Source: Cololabis saira (lineage: Eukaryota > Chordata > Actinopteri > Beloniformes > Belonidae). From it: a stretch of DNA of 64,000 nt. This document shows, one piece after another, positions 50,001-61,545 of the stretch; positions within the stretch are counted from its first letter, which is position 1; the number at the start of each line of letters is the position of its first letter. The notes beneath the pieces were generated by a model. It did not search any database and was not told where the DNA came from. It was given only the letters and a program-made list of their open reading frames with translations. The stretch covers positions 248,001-312,000 of the forward strand of contig NC_084592.1 of assembly GCF_033807715.1 (NCBI RefSeq), in the 5' to 3' direction. The position numbers and the translations under genes are program-made.

Positions 50001-53000
50001 CTGTGCTGGATTTCCTGGGTGGGACCTAAACTATAGAAATATAGAAATCTCAAACTGAAGAATGAAAAATGATGCCGGTGTGGTGGAAGTGGTGGAGTTG
50101 GTAGATGTTGATTCCTCACCCTCAAGTGCATTCCAGTGTGGTGTTAGACCGTCAGTCACTCTGCTGAGTTCAGGCTGGTCCGCAGCACGCTGCAGAGAAG
50201 AACACACAGGACCGCTTTCACTGGAAGTTTACTGGAAACGGGGATTGCTTTCAAGACCGATTTATGACAACATATTTCTTGTCCAGGGACCAGTCAAGGT
50301 GCTTTTACAACGCAGACAGCATTCTCTGACTGCCACACATGCAGAAATTACATTTATTTATTTATTTATTAGACTGAATTATTCCCGTTTATGGGTATCA
50401 TCTGACATCACACAGCTGTAGTGGCACAATATCCCCCAAATTCTAAATCTGACGTAGCCAGAAAAGGATTGCTGCCATCAGGAGAGATCACTGGACCCAA
50501 ATATTGCAAAAACCTTTTTACACTTTCATGAGGTGGCTTTTCAGAGAAGTTGACAATCCAGTTTATTACATAAGTGTCATGGAAACGCTTTTTGGATTTC
50601 CACGTCTCTGGATGTGACGCCCCTTCCTGGGATCAAGAACATCTTCAACTCAAGAGGTACATTTTTGGATCATTAACCCATCCTGAGGTAAAAGCAGTAA
50701 GGATTGTGGACCAGATATATGTCAAATGTGGCAGTGTTTTACTAAACTTGAGTCAAATTCCCTGTTGGACAATGTTCAAACTTGGGCAATAAAGATGATT
50801 CTGAGTGAGTCAGCAATTTGCATTGACGGCAAATATGGAATATCCTAAAGTATCAATTTTCTTGGAATAGCAGGGATACATTTAAACAATACATTTTTCC
50901 GGCGGGAGGTAATATAAGTACTTGAAGAAAACCTGCACAGATACAGGGAGAACATGCAAACCCCACACAAAAAGACCCAGCTGTACCTGAACCTTCTAAC
51001 CCCAAGTGTCAGTGATAACCACTGGGCATTTCTTGTCTCATCTGAGCAAAATCCACCAAATCCTGCCCTTGTTGGACATCTGCTTGGGCCCAAGATGACT
51101 ACAGATTAAAAAAATCATAATCTAGCACAAGCATGGCAGCACCTGTGTCCAACTGGACTCTCAGCAGTCTGACCAGCACTGATCAATGCTGAACCTGAAC
51201 TATGTAGTAGTAGTAGTAGTAGTAGTATTAGCAGTAGTAGGAGTAGTGGTAGTAGCAGTAGCAGTAGTAGCAGTAGTGGTAGTAGCAGTAGCACTAGTAG
51301 CAGTAGTGGTAGTAGTATTAGCAGTAGTAACAGTAGTGGTAGTAGTATTAGCAGTAGTAACAGTAGTGGTAGTAGTATTAGCAGTAGTAACAGTAGTGGT
51401 AGTAGTATTAGCAGTAGTAACAGTAGTGGTAGTAGTAGCAGTAGTAACAGTAGTAGTAGAAGCAGTAGTGGTAGTAGCAATAGCAGTAGTAGCAGTAGTA
51501 GTAGTAGTAGTAGTAGCAGCAGAACATAGTCTATTGTGATTGTGAAAGATCATTCTCAAATTTGTTAAAATAATAACATTTATCACAATAATTATGTTTA
51601 CTTGCAGCAGGGTAACATAATTTAATGTCCGCCCCTATGACTCAGGTGTGTGAACTTGGTGTCTCTCGCTGCAGGAACACACTTTAAAAAAATGTTTGAA
51701 AGAAAGGAAAAGGTGAAATATTTAAGAATTAATTTCTGCAAAGGGTCATTTGAATTTTGAAACCTGTTTTGTTGACCTTTTCTTAATAAATTACATTTTT
51801 CAGACTTTACACATCTATCCCAGCAAGTTATTCATCGCACACAAGCCAGCAGCGACCTGGAGCCACACTATTTGACACACAATCCAAAGCGTTTGATTGT
51901 ATTTATCAGCACCACAGATAGCGGAAACCCACTTCAGATAATGATATAACATGATAAAGTCCAACAAACTACAAGAACAAAAACATATCCTAATAAAAAA
52001 AAATTCATTTTGAAGTATCGTGGTCTACTCACCACTACTTGAAGGTACTCGGGAGCCTTGTGCTCCGCGAACTCCGGGGATGAAGCGCTGCTAAACAACG
52101 TCAGGTTCATCTCCCACAGGAGGAGGATTAAGGCGAACAAAATATGCCTCTAGCTTGGGCAATTTGGCTTTTTCTTGCTCCCTTTTTTCTTTTTCTTTGC
52201 GTTTTATCTCTCCACTTTTAAGTTTCTAACTCCCGCTCATGTTTAGGCTGTAGGATTACTGCTCTGGTGACAAGTGATCCATGATGACGTATGACGCTGA
52301 TAGACGGCTGTTGATGACCAACCATTTTACCCAATATACATTTGGAGATTCACTTTAAATCTTTGTTTTAATGTTAACTTTGAGTGTGAAAATCTCAGCA
52401 CAACATATTGTACTGTCCTGTAAGGGTTTGAGTTTATACACGGACCGTTTTGTATGTAACACGTATGCACGTCGGCACTGGGAGAGAGTAAACAAGTAAA
52501 CTGAACGCACCTCTCCGTCCCATCCTTTATATTTAAACTATAAAGTCTATAACGTTTACATAACATGGTGTCAGAAGATCCGATTTAAATAAGAACACAC
52601 GTAAAAAAGTGAAAGAAAGGAAAAGACGACGACAGAATGGTAGACGAAGCAGCACCGTTGCCGGCGCTAACACAGTTAGCCCCGCCGGGCAAGTTTGATT
52701 TCAGCAACATTAATGACTGGTCGAGATGGATGAAGCGGTTTGAGCGTTACAGGATAGCGTCCGGATTGGATAAACAATCAGAAGAATTCAAAGTAAATGC
52801 CTTCATGTATGTGGCGGGAGACGATGCCGAGGACATATTAAGTGTGTTGCCGCTCACAGACGCACAGAAGGAAATATACAAAGATGTCACGGACGCTTTC
52901 AATGCACATTGTGTGAGTAAGAGGAACGTCATATTTCAAAGAGCGCGTTTCAACAGACGGGACCAAGAAACTGGTGAGAGTGTTGAGTCCTTTATCACTG

Positions 53001-53744
53001 CAGTGCACACGCTTGCTGAACATTGACGGTTTCAAAACCTGAGAGAAGAGTTGATAAGGGACAGAATGGTAGTAGGCATAAGTGATGATAAGTTATTAGA
53101 AAGCCTGCAAATGGATGCTGCGTTAACTCTGGAAACGGCGATGATTAAGAGTGCAGCTATAAAGAGGCACTGAACAACAGGCAGCTGCACATGTTGAGGC
53201 CATACAGAAGAACAAGTGGCAGAAAGCGCAGTCTCCTGGATGTGGCAGACAATCTGTCTGTGCAAACCTTGTGTGGAGGCCATACAAAGAGACAAGTGGC
53301 AGAAAACACAGTACAAATCTGACACACGGTCTCCCGGGTGTGGCAGGTGTGGAAATATGGTAATAATGCTTTATACCTAGTATGAGTGGTGCCAAAAAAA
53401 AAAAAAAAAAAATCTCAAGGGGCGGCGGGGCCGTGAGCAGTACTAGTAGTAGTTGCAGTACTAGAAGTAGTAGCAGTAGATTAAATGACCCTGTATGAAG
53501 GGGGATTTGACATCCATCTCCACCATTGTACATGGAAGTGTTCTCCATGGTGGATGAATGTCATGTACCTGCCAACAGCTCTGTCTGAGTGTGAATACTT
53601 GAACTGGAACATCCCTGGACTCCATCAATATCCACAGCTGTCCATCTGGGTTGAAGGCCATGTCCAGGGGGGGTTGGGAGAGGTGCAACTGACTGTGAGG
53701 GACCAGCTTAAGTTCTCCATCTGGGTCCAGAGTGAAGAACTGAA
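46773..53744 (-). CDS. wdr4: WDR4, last three exons (partial gene)
   Basis: WDR4 is the non-catalytic WD-repeat partner of METTL1 in the complex that makes m7G at position 46 of tRNAs. Exons found: 53744-53569, 50189-50120 and 47008-46773, joined in frame with GT-AG introns (phases 0 and 1). The first ends the beta-propeller (LDMAFNPDGQLWILMESRDV), the second reads RVTDGLTPHWNALE, and the third HLFKLSYDNITPYLQKKQQR then LEEQQMKRTK. Human WDR4 has [14 protein letters not shown] and FDNVTSYLKKKEERLQQQ at the same places. About two thirds of the protein is not seen upstream to 64000. The order relative to rrp1b is head-to-tail, 8.4 kb apart. Confidence 0.88.
47104..49650 (+). mobile_element. Tc1/mariner element split by a Harbinger element
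   Basis: Ends cactcctaatcaaaatctta and (complement) cactcctgatcaaaatctta extend as inverted repeats for about 55 bp. TA dinucleotides flank at 47102-47103 and 49651-49652. Without the insertion H2 the element is about 1.3 kb, the normal Tc1 size. Transposase traces include the N-terminal helix-turn-helix region around 47380-47510 and NPGLNPAENIWGWQQGMF-like words near 49260, but frames are broken many times. It sits in the last wdr4 intron. Confidence 0.85.
47892..49117 (+). mobile_element. Harbinger-type element H2 inside the Tc1
   Basis: 1226 bp with ends ggccctgtcccaatactc and (complement) ggcccaatcccaatac. TAA duplications stand at 47889-47891 and 49118-49120. It shares terminal blocks with H1 and H3 but lacks the Myb-like gene. 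Confidence 0.85.
49653..50119. other. wdr4 last intron, remainder
   Basis: AT-rich DNA with a T19 run near 49921 and short repeats of caaggcaagtcaaggtgctt type. No gene or clear element ends seen. Confidence 0.4.
50120..50189 (-). CDS. wdr4: wdr4 penultimate exon (70 bp)
   Basis: Encodes RAADQPELSRVTDGLTPHWN then ALE, matching human [20 protein letters not shown]. Acceptor ctgcag, donor gtgagg, one base of a codon left for the last exon. Confidence 0.85.
50740..50815 (+). mobile_element. LINE 3' tail fragment
   Basis: gagtcaaattccctgttgga...caataaagatgattctgagt is closely related to the tail at 34765-34857 and ends in a poly(A)-signal-like gcaataaag. No LINE body is attached. Confidence 0.5.
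51205..51525. repeat. (TAG/CAG/TGG)n triplet microsatellite
   Basis: A 320-bp run of agtagtagt with cagtag and gtggtag variants. A subunit of about 42 bp (agtattagcagtagtaacag...) repeats four times in 51317-51430. It produces poly-V, poly-T and poly-L frames without meaning. Confidence 0.95.
52033..52110 (-). other. Exon-like start segment of unknown origin
   Basis: On the minus strand ATG at 52110 opens MNLTLFSSASSPEFAEHKAP then EYLQVV, and gtgagt follows at 52032. It resembles a first coding exon with a donor site. It lies inside a wdr4 intron on the same strand but does not resemble WDR4. It could be an exon of a transposon gene or chance. Confidence 0.25.
52372..52565 (+). repeat. 5' LTR of a Gypsy fragment
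   Basis: Candidate LTR of 194 bp from TGTTAACTT to CATAACA, immediately followed by a primer-binding site TGGTGTCAGAAG that resembles the complement of a tRNA-Leu 3' end. The left boundary is uncertain. Confidence 0.6.
52637..53335 (+). pseudogene. Gypsy gag fragment (K02A2.6-like)
   Basis: ATG at 52637 opens a Gag with LAPPGKFDFSNINDWSRWMK, FERYRIASGLDKQSEEFKVN and FNAHCVSKRNVIFQRARFN, the capsid region of K02A2.6-like fish Gypsy elements. A TGA at 53024-53026 interrupts it; the same frame then resumes with LREELIRDRMVVGISDDKL and ends in stops and a short duplicated block after 53170. The rest of the element is missing. It may be the same family as the 3' end at 2-947. Confidence 0.8.
53569..53744 (-). 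CDS. wdr4: wdr4 antepenultimate exon
   Basis: Encodes QFFTLDPDGELKLVPHSQLH, LSQPPLDMAFNPDGQLWILM and VQVFTLRQSCWQ, the last propeller blade. Acceptor tctgcag at 53745, donor gtacat. It starts after the first base of a codon, so an exon ending in phase 1 must lie upstream. Confidence 0.87.
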
Positions 53745-55559
53745 CTGCAGAAACTCTGGAAACACAGAAACCCCAATGAGCAGGTGGTGATCAGCTGATG
53801 TTCCCTGAGCTTCTATGAGGGTAACGTCCATGTGTAGTCATTTAATGGCAACCTTCTATTTAAGACACAAAAACTCATCAGTGAAATAACCTGAAACTGA
53901 AAAAAGAAATAAGTAATTATTTACTGGACATTGGCAAATAAAAACCAGACATGACTTTTGAAGTGTACCTCAGCAGAATCATGTAAAGGGGGAGATGTTG
54001 AGCCGCGAGGCGGCTCCCCGGGTGAGTGTGCAGCCTGGTGGCGGATCAGCCGCCGAGCCGCCGCTGCTCAGCCAGCTGTTCCGTGTTTCAGTTTGTTCTA
54101 TCTTCCTTAAAAGGTATAGGCTGTGATCGTATTCAAAAACATTTATTGTTATACTGGGTGAAATGGTCCTTCCATCCTGAGAGTAGCCACTAAATAATGT
54201 GTTCAGAAAAAGGGAAGAAAGAAATTTCACCTCTCTGACAGCTTTAATCATGTAAAAACTCTGACCAATGTTTTTTTGCGCACCGAATGGCACGGATTGG
54301 TCCAGGACCAGAGGATTGGCAGGGGGGAAAGAACCAATCAGATGCCTTCATTTTAAGTCCTGCCCACGCCCCCCTCTCTGCTTCCAGCCCTCCCGGCTTC
54401 ACTGCCGGCTCGCGGTCGGGCGGTCACGTCGAATGTAACGGCTTGCCCTGCTAAAAAGGCTAAAAAAAGAAAGCCAAAGTGCGATTCTGTGGCGCAGGTT
54501 GTCCACTACTGGGGGTCTATACTATAAAACAGGCGGTAGGTCCAAAAGAATGCTTCATAAAATCTGGTGGCTGCATCTCAGAACTCCTTAAAAATGGTTC
54601 TTCATTTCACGTCTTTCTCCTCTTTAAAATTTGCATTCCAATTCGTCTCCATCCCGGCGAGGGCGGAGAGCGCCGGTGCGGGTGGCGGTGCGGTGCCGTG
54701 CAGGCTCTGTTGCCACGGCTATGGCGTAGGGTACGGCGTAGGGTACGCGGCGATGCGCACCATTCTGCGTTGGTGTAACGCGAAACCATAAATCAGCCTT
54801 CAGTGTGTGCTCTGTCTGCTGTTCTGAACTTCTCTGTTGTCTCATTTGGCTGGGACGTCGGGTCCCTCCGCCTCCCTTTGCGGTATGTGTTCATTGTTGT
54901 GTTTAAAAATGATGTGCAGTGCCCACCCAATCAGAAATGGTACAGACATTTCGTAATTTTTTTAGATTTATACAAAAATAAAATTATAAAAAAATAAAGG
55001 ATCCCCATAACTTTGATTGGGTGGGCAGGACGCACGTTTGGGTGGGCACAGCCCCCCACTCCCCCCCCCTAAAACCACAGCCCACCCTGCCCCCCCCCCC
55101 CCCCCCTAAAACCGGCCTCGCTTACAGGTGAATGAGACATGGGGTAGTTCTGTTGAAAATGTGCTGTCCAAAATGTCCTGGAAAACTGGACTCCTGCAAA
55201 TGCGCGTTCCGCAAAGTTTGTGGGGGCGTGGCTTTGGACGGAGCTCTGACGGGAGGGGGAGGAGGGGGCGGGGCTTAGAGGAGATGCCACTTTCAAATCT
55301 AGCTAGCTCTCCAAAATCAAGGATTTTAATTATACAAACTAACCCTTATGCGAAGGGTGCGCGCTCCCAGCTCGAGGAAAGCCCTGCCGGCTGAGTTTTG
55401 TTTAAAATTGAATTTCTGTTGCAAATAAAACCTGTCTTCCAAGTCATTGCATTTTTCATTGCATTTTTAGCCTAGTTATTTTTGTGGTAGAAATATCGGA
55501 TTGGTATTTGGTAACAGCGAGTACACAAATTAAAATACTTGAACTCTGTGTGAAAAAAA
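53745..55559. other. DNA upstream of wdr4 exon 53744: repeats, no clear gene
   Basis: 54690-54797 is a MITE remnant with gcgtagggtacg and the terminus taacgcgaaaccataaatca. A C-run with ccccccc lies at 55060-55107. 54440-54480 encodes ACPAKKAKKRKPK, perhaps the start of a transposase. I could not place the preceding wdr4 exons here. Confidence 0.4.
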
Positions 55560-55930
55560 AGGTATCGGGGCATCCCTAGTTCCAACAGTGAAGTCCTCCT
55601 CTGTGGTCCACTTTGGATCCAACAGTGATGGAGGGCGTGACATGATGGACCTTGAAGGTCAACTTTACCTTGAAGGTCAAATTCAACCTGGAAGTTGTTC
55701 TGGATTCTTTGGTTTCTAGTCATTATCTGGCTCATCAGTTTTTCCTCAGTTGTCATCTTGTGTCCAGGGAAGTTTTCTACGGTCCAGCGGAACCTAAACT
55801 TCTGAATGGAATTTCCAACTGTAGTCACGGGAACCTGTAGCAGCTGGGAGACGTTCTTCTAGTCTTCAACATCCTGATCTACAAGATTCTTCCTGATCTC
55901 CGCATACAACTGTCTCCTTTGGTGTCTCTG
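55560..55930 (-). pseudogene. Tc1-like transposase N-terminal remnant
   Basis: On the minus strand the translation reads EIRKNLVDQDVED, a stop, KNVSQLLQVPVTTVGNSIQK, FRWTVENFPGHKMTTEE and QRRTSLLELG. This is the paired-like helix-turn-helix order of Tc1 transposases. The catalytic domain is absent. Confidence 0.65.
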
Positions 55931-56280
55931 GTCCAGGTTCAGTGTGGTGGACACCACAATACCAACCAGCAGAGGGACACTTTTAACCTTTTAAAACAGT
56001 CACACTGACTGAAGACACCTGAGATGTTCATTACAGGAATTGTGCCCGGTGGTGTATTGGCCAGCTGGCATACCGGGACAAACCCTGGTAGGCCAACCCA
56101 ATCACTCCCGGCTTTATGATGCTCTATAAACTGCGATCCCCACATACAAATATTCAATAACTTCACTATTTACTTATTCGCCTTTATTCATCCCACCAGG
56201 GGAAATTATTCTCTACTTTTAACCAATCTTTTGTTGGACTAGGAGCAGTGGGCTGCTATTGTTTACAGCTCCCGGGGAGC

Positions 56281-57366
56281 AGAGGTGGAAAAAGTACAAA
56301 AATATTGTACTTAAGTAAAAGTACAAATTTTCTGCTTGAAAATTACTTAAGTAAAAGTAAAAAGTACCCATTAAGAAAATTACTTAAGTAAAAGTATAAA
56401 AGTACCTCAACTTAAATATAATAAAGTACAAAAAGTACATGGGTTAAAATGTACTTAAGTACAAAAGTAAAAAGTACAAAGTACAAAGTACAAAATTCAA
56501 AGTACAAAATTATTTTCAAAAGGATTGCAAAGAAATGAAGAATCCAAGAATTTGCTTACAACTCTAAATAATGGTGATATTATTCTGACCCCTTTAGTGT
56601 TTGTTTCCATTACCCCATTTTAATTTCTCCCTTTGCTCATCACTGCTGCTGTCCCCCATTGGCCCCGCTGACAGGTCCACCCCCAGCCTGTAGTATGCAG
56701 TGACAACATTAAGCAACCCCAGCTGATAAAGGATGAGACTTTTGAACTTTTAAATGCCAAAACCACCTTAGAAGGGGTGGAATCAAAGAATGATGCGCAT
56801 GGACACGCGTCGGCTGCCGCTCAAGGCTGATTTATGGTTCCGCGTTACACCAACGTACCCTACGGCGAGGCTCTGCGTCGATTTAACGCGGAACCATAAT
56901 TCAGGCTTCAGTCCTCCTCGGTACTCGACGCGACGGCGGTTCCTCCGGCCTTCCGGCCAGCCTCTGCGGCGCAACTCTCCCGGGAGCTGCGGCTCCTTCT
57001 CGGTATATTCACGCGCCCCCCTTCCTTCCCGTCCGCCTCATGGTTCCGCGTTAAATCGACGCACACCTTACGCCGTAGGCTACAGCGTAGGGTGTGCGTC
57101 GCCGCGTACCCTACGCCGTAGCTCTGCGCCGGTGTAACGCGGAACCATAAATCAGCCCCCGTTGTGCTGTTCTTTAATTTGTAGCGAGTAACGACGTGTC
57201 CAATTTTAAATGTAGCGGATTAAAAGTACGATTATTTCCTTGAAAATGTAACGAAGTAAAAGTAAAAGTACAGAAAAATGAAAGTATCAATAAAAGTACA
57301 AATTCTCAAAAATCTTACTTAAGTAAAATAACGAAGTACTTGTAGTTCGTTACTTTACACCACTGC
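56281..57366. mobile_element. TIR element with agtggtgtaaagtac ends and nested MITE
   Basis: Left cagaggtggaaaaagtacaa and complement of the right end (cagtggtgtaaagtaacgaa) mark a common fish element rich in acttaagtaaaagtac at both ends. Inside, 56822-57156 is a second MITE whose ends read ggctgatttatggttccgcg and the inverse. Confidence 0.65.
56822..57156. mobile_element. MITE with ggctgatttatggttccgcg ends
   Basis: The terminal ggctgatttatggttccgcg at 56825 is inverted at the right end (cgcggaaccataaatcagcc). Internal inverted copies of cgatttaacgcggaacc and ctacgccgtagg occur. Related pieces lie inside H1, H2, H3 and at 54690. Confidence 0.75.
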
Positions 57367-57565
57367 CGGGGAGCAATTAGAGGTTAAGGGCCTGGCTCAG
57401 GGACCCAAAGTGATTGACCTAGGTTGCAATCCGTGGACTTGAACCTGGGTCCTCCAGACCCAAACCCACCTCTGTCCAAGCCCCCGACATGTAGTCTCAC
57501 CAAAATCGCTACAGTTGACAGTTGTCTCCTACTGATGATACTAAAAAAATCAGATGGCAGATCAG

Positions 57566-59412
57566 GGGCCTTATGTACTAAGAGTGCGGCGCACAAAAAA
57601 CGTGCGTTCGCCACTTTCACGGTCGGATGTACAAAGAATGACATGAACGTAGAAAGCTGCGGTCCTTCACTCACACATCAAGGCTGGTACACGCACTTTT
57701 CTGAGTTTTGTCGTTTTGTCCATTGGCGACACTCACTGGTGATGCAGTGAAGTGCAGAATATGAGGAAACTTAACGTCAACAATAAGTTCACGACAAAGT
57801 GAAGGACACGACAGTCTCGACATCACCAGATAAGTTACACAAGAGTGGAGCTGCAACAATCTCACAATCAACCACATGATCTGAAAAGGAGCTCAACGAT
57901 GAAACCAACAAATCCTGATGGAGCTTTGGCTCCGTTAGAGGAACCTGCTGATGGCAGGATCAGGAGCGAGTCTCCAGGGACCAGACTGATCTGCTGGTCC
58001 AGGACTAAGACTGGACCATCAGGTTTAGGTACCAAGAGGATCTTCTGGATCTCTGTCCTGAACTGGACCAGCTGCCCCGGTTCAGACCGACATGATGCTT
58101 TCAGCTGGAGCTGCTACAGGTCGGACATCTCAGTCGCCATGACGACCGTATGGGACGAGAACTGGAGATAAAAGCCAGATCCTAAAACATCCCATAACTG
58201 TGTCTGGACAGAAAAACATTAAAATGCATTTTGCAGCGAAAAAACGGTTCTGTAAAGTTGTATTTAAAATAAAACTAAGATGTAACGGAAAGGTTGGTTG
58301 GTAGGAACTGATGTGACTCAGCAGTGATAAATAAAGTTTTTATTGAATGTTTAGGCAACTTTCATAGTCTGATATCGAGTCAGCTGCAGGTGCTGCAGGT
58401 CCAGAAAGAGTTTCTCCAGTGATGGACAGGTGTCGTGCCAAAAGAGAGAGAGAGAGATAGAGAGAGATATCCTTTATTTTTCTCCCTCAGTGGGGAAACT
58501 TATTTTGTTGTCAGCAGTACACTTAGCACACACATGCAGGGGAGGGCTAGAAAGACTGAAAAGTCAGAAATAAAAATATATAAAAAATACAAAAAATATA
58601 TATAAAAAATGTATAATCACAGAATATGAACAGTATATAAGGTTGGTTGAAAGAAGAAACGGTGCAGAAACAGCAGGTGGAGTGTTGTGAGGTAGACTGG
58701 CAGATATTGCACATCTTATATTATTGCAAAATTGCAAAAGTGATTGCCTGCCAGAATCTGATTTCTCCCTTGAAAATGGGTCGTTTTATCTGCCAAAAAT
58801 TGATTGAAGGCCAAATACAGTTGAAAAAAGTTGTTTCTGCCTAAATATGACTTGATCTCAATCTTGAGCTTCGTAATCTGAAAATCTGACGTTTCAGCGC
58901 GGAACGATGAGCCGTTTTTCATCCACAAACTTAAGTTCTGGTGTCTTAAATTACAAACAAGAAAATCAGAGTGTAATGATGCACTAACGCTGCCCATAAA
59001 CATTCACAAACCCTTACGATCATAATAAAACCAAAACTCTTCACGGAACGCAACGCAAAGCAAAGAACAGCATTACCCATAATGCAATGCGGCTTAAATC
59101 GGAAGAAATGCCCCAAATAAATGATTTATTTTTTAGTTGTTTTACGTGTTTTTGCACATTTCTTGTTAGGATGAGCGTTTTTTAATGGATAATTATCTTC
59201 ATTATCATATTCAAACATGTATTTGAGGGAGGAGACGGGCCGGAGTGTTGTGCTCCCGCATGTGCGCTCAAATCCACGCTGATTGGGATGTACAGAGAAA
59301 CCTGCATGGATTTGGGCGAACGCACAGTTTTGTACATCCGGATTTTTGCGTTCTTGTTAATTCCACGCACGGATTCACGTTGAAATCCACGCACTCTTAG
59401 TACATAAGGCCC
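57566..59412. mobile_element. 1.85-kb DNA transposon with perfect 23-bp TIRs and CAG duplication
   Basis: gggccttatgtactaagagt plus gcg at the left is matched exactly by the complement of the right end. CAG at 57563-57565 and 59413-59415 is a 3-bp target duplication, which fits PIF/Harbinger-like insertion. The left 330 bp is the family block shared with 23095 and 43040. Internal DNA includes an unexplained open segment (57871-58140) and an aactttatt-type tail with (AG)n at 58445. No transposase was recognised. Confidence 0.8.
57871..58140 (-). other. Unexplained open segment inside the 57566 transposon
   Basis: On the minus strand an ATG at 58140 reads MATEMSDL, then TAG (58116-58114), then stays open for about 80 codons: QLQLKASCRSEPGQLVQFRT, EIQKILLVPKPDGPVLVLDQ and QISLVPGDSLLILPSAGSSN. 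Composition looks protein-like. I do not recognise the family. A pyrimidine-rich cttttatctccag just upstream could be a splice acceptor. Confidence 0.3.
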
Positions 59413-59547
59413 CAGGTGCTGTTGCAGAAGTATGAAAAATCAACATTTTATCATCAACAAGATTTAATAACTTCACTATCACCAACTGTAGAGTCACCAA
59501 AATAAAAACTGGCAGTCATGTTCTGTTGAGGAACTGAGGAACAGTGT

Positions 59548-61230
59548 GTGCGTCCGAAATGCCATACTAAAAAGTATATACTACAAAGTATACTTAAATT
59601 TGGCACACTTTTGAGTAAATATCAGTAGTGTGCATTAATTCGAACGTACTATTAAGGCTGAGTCCCAATTGAACCCCTCGCCCTCGTTTTCTTCACTTCC
59701 CCTAACTTTTGCGCATTCCCGTGAGGGTAGTGGTGTCCCAATTCCTCTTTTCACCTAGGGGGAGGGGGCATAACGAGGGCGAGGGGCTGAGGATAACCCC
59801 TTCAAATGAAGGGTTTTCATATGCTGAATTCGCGAGCAAGGGGCTATGAAAATTTCCCAGAATGCTTTTCGTCGTCATTTGCGGACTGAATCACAAAAAA
59901 AAAACATGGCGGACATTTCTTATTTTTTTGTGAATAAAATCAATATTTTGAGTTAGTTTCTGCATAAAAGTGCGTTTTGATTACATTTGTAGCGAGAAAT
60001 ACATATTTTACTTTCATAATATTCACTCAGTGAATGTACATAATCCCTTTTTTGTCCGTTGTTCGCGAAGATCGCCCCGGAATAAAGGCTGTTAGGTTAC
60101 ACCGTAGGCTACGTAAGCTACGCCGTAGGCTACGTAAGCTACGCCGTAGGCTACGTTACCTACGCACGTAGGCTCTGCGTCGATTTAACACGGACCCAAG
60201 CTCCGGAGCTGGCAGACAGAAATCTCGAAATTTCGGAGCAAATTTCTTAACAGGCGTAGCTACAACTGTTAGATTTCATCTATTAAACCAACATCTTCCT
60301 AAATGATTTATTTCAGCCAGCGTAATTCTCAACAGAGCTGCAGGTTTCTCTCCCGGGACGACGGCGCTGGGTTGTCCCAGCGATCACGTCTGTTCTCGGG
60401 CTGTGAACTGCTGCTGTTACCATGGTAACAGCTGCTGCTGCTGCTCCCCGGGGGCGGTGGCTCTTCTCATCTCCAAAAACGTCGAGTCAAATTTCTTAAC
60501 AGGCGTTATTTGGATAAACTGAGCCCAGGTTGGGGATCTTAACGGTTACTTTTACGCCTGAAAAATATTAAAACTTAATAAAGTGGCATATTAACAGCGC
60601 TACAGCTTAAATTAAAACAGCTTTTGGCTCTCAGCTTCCTGATCAGGGTAGGGATGAAAACGAGGGGGAGTAGGAGTGTATTGGGACAGGCACCTGTGCC
60701 CTAGATCTCAAGTGCCCTAAAATCTCCCCCTTCTTTTTTAGGGGATAGGGAAGAAAAGAAGGGCGAGTGGAGAAAAGAAGGGCGAGTGAAGGGGAATTGG
60801 GATTGGGCCTAAGAGCGCACACGGCACTTCCTGCCGTAGGGAGGGGGGGGGGGGGGGGGGTTACCATGGTAACCTGTCACAGCAGCAGTAGCAGCTCCGC
60901 TCTGCTCTTTCCCGTTTATTCTGGTCCAAACAAGATGACATTATATAATATTATTAAATACGAATATTAAAATATTATATAATAATATTATTATACTTAA
61001 TATTATACTTATGACATATACGTATCACTTAGCAACCAAACGCAACTGCAATGCATTTTGGGAAGTTTCTGTTTAGCTAGTGTCCATCAATTCACACTCA
61101 AAAAATTCTCCGGAATGAGTATGGATAGTATATACTATTGAGTACGTTCTAATGTTTCGGACGCACTAAAAAATCTCACACACTCATTTTGCATACTCAT
61201 TAGGGTGGAAGTATGCGATTTCGGACGCAG
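59548..61230. mobile_element. TIR element with tgcgtccgaaatsscatact ends, hosting H3
   Basis: Left tgcgtccgaaatgccatact and complement of the right end (tgcgtccgaaatcgcatact) are inverted repeats. Sub-terminal aagtatatactac and its inverse near 61130 add support. Most of the length is the inserted Harbinger element H3. A G18 run and ttaccatggtaac lie at 60842-60872. Confidence 0.7.
59656..60809 (+). mobile_element. Harbinger-type element H3
   Basis: 1154 bp with ends ggctgagtcccaattg and (complement) ggcccaatcccaattc, flanked by TAA at 59653-59655 and 60810-60812. Colinear with H2 and with both ends of H1. It contains a repeated ctacgccgtaggctacgtaa palindrome near 60100-60170. Confidence 0.85.
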
Positions 61231-61360
61231 CGAGTGTGTACCTGTACCGTGGGTTGGTGGTTAACACAGTTACTTTCCACTGAGAATATTCCTTAGCGAT
61301 TTTGGTGAGACTATGGTTGGTGATAGTTATTGAATATAATTGAATATAATATATATATAT

Positions 61361-61545
61361 ATATTGTTTTCCGGCACTACCTTGTTCTCTATAGCTGATA
61401 TAACATGAATTACTCCTATGTGGGATCAATAAAGTTCTTATTTTTGCTGTCTGAGAAAATTAAATATATTATATTTGGTGCCTAACTGTTTCCCAAGTAT
61501 ATTAGTGCGTGTGTGAATGAATAAATGAGACGTAAAACATAAATT
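61361..61545 (-). mobile_element. Half copy of the 28254 inverted-repeat sequence
   Basis: tgttttccggcactaccttg ... gaactttatt-type block ... tcccaagtatattagtgcgt is the inverse of 28440-28620, including the part present only in its left arm. It shows that this sequence is a dispersed repeat. Confidence 0.75.

Noticed and set aside
51115..51586. Poly-L, poly-V and poly-T frames
   Set aside because: Triplet microsatellite artefacts on both strands.
58647..59003. Antisense pair of short frames around 58700-59000
   Set aside because: Non-coding interior of the 57566-59412 transposon; no motif, and the composition matches the surrounding DNA.
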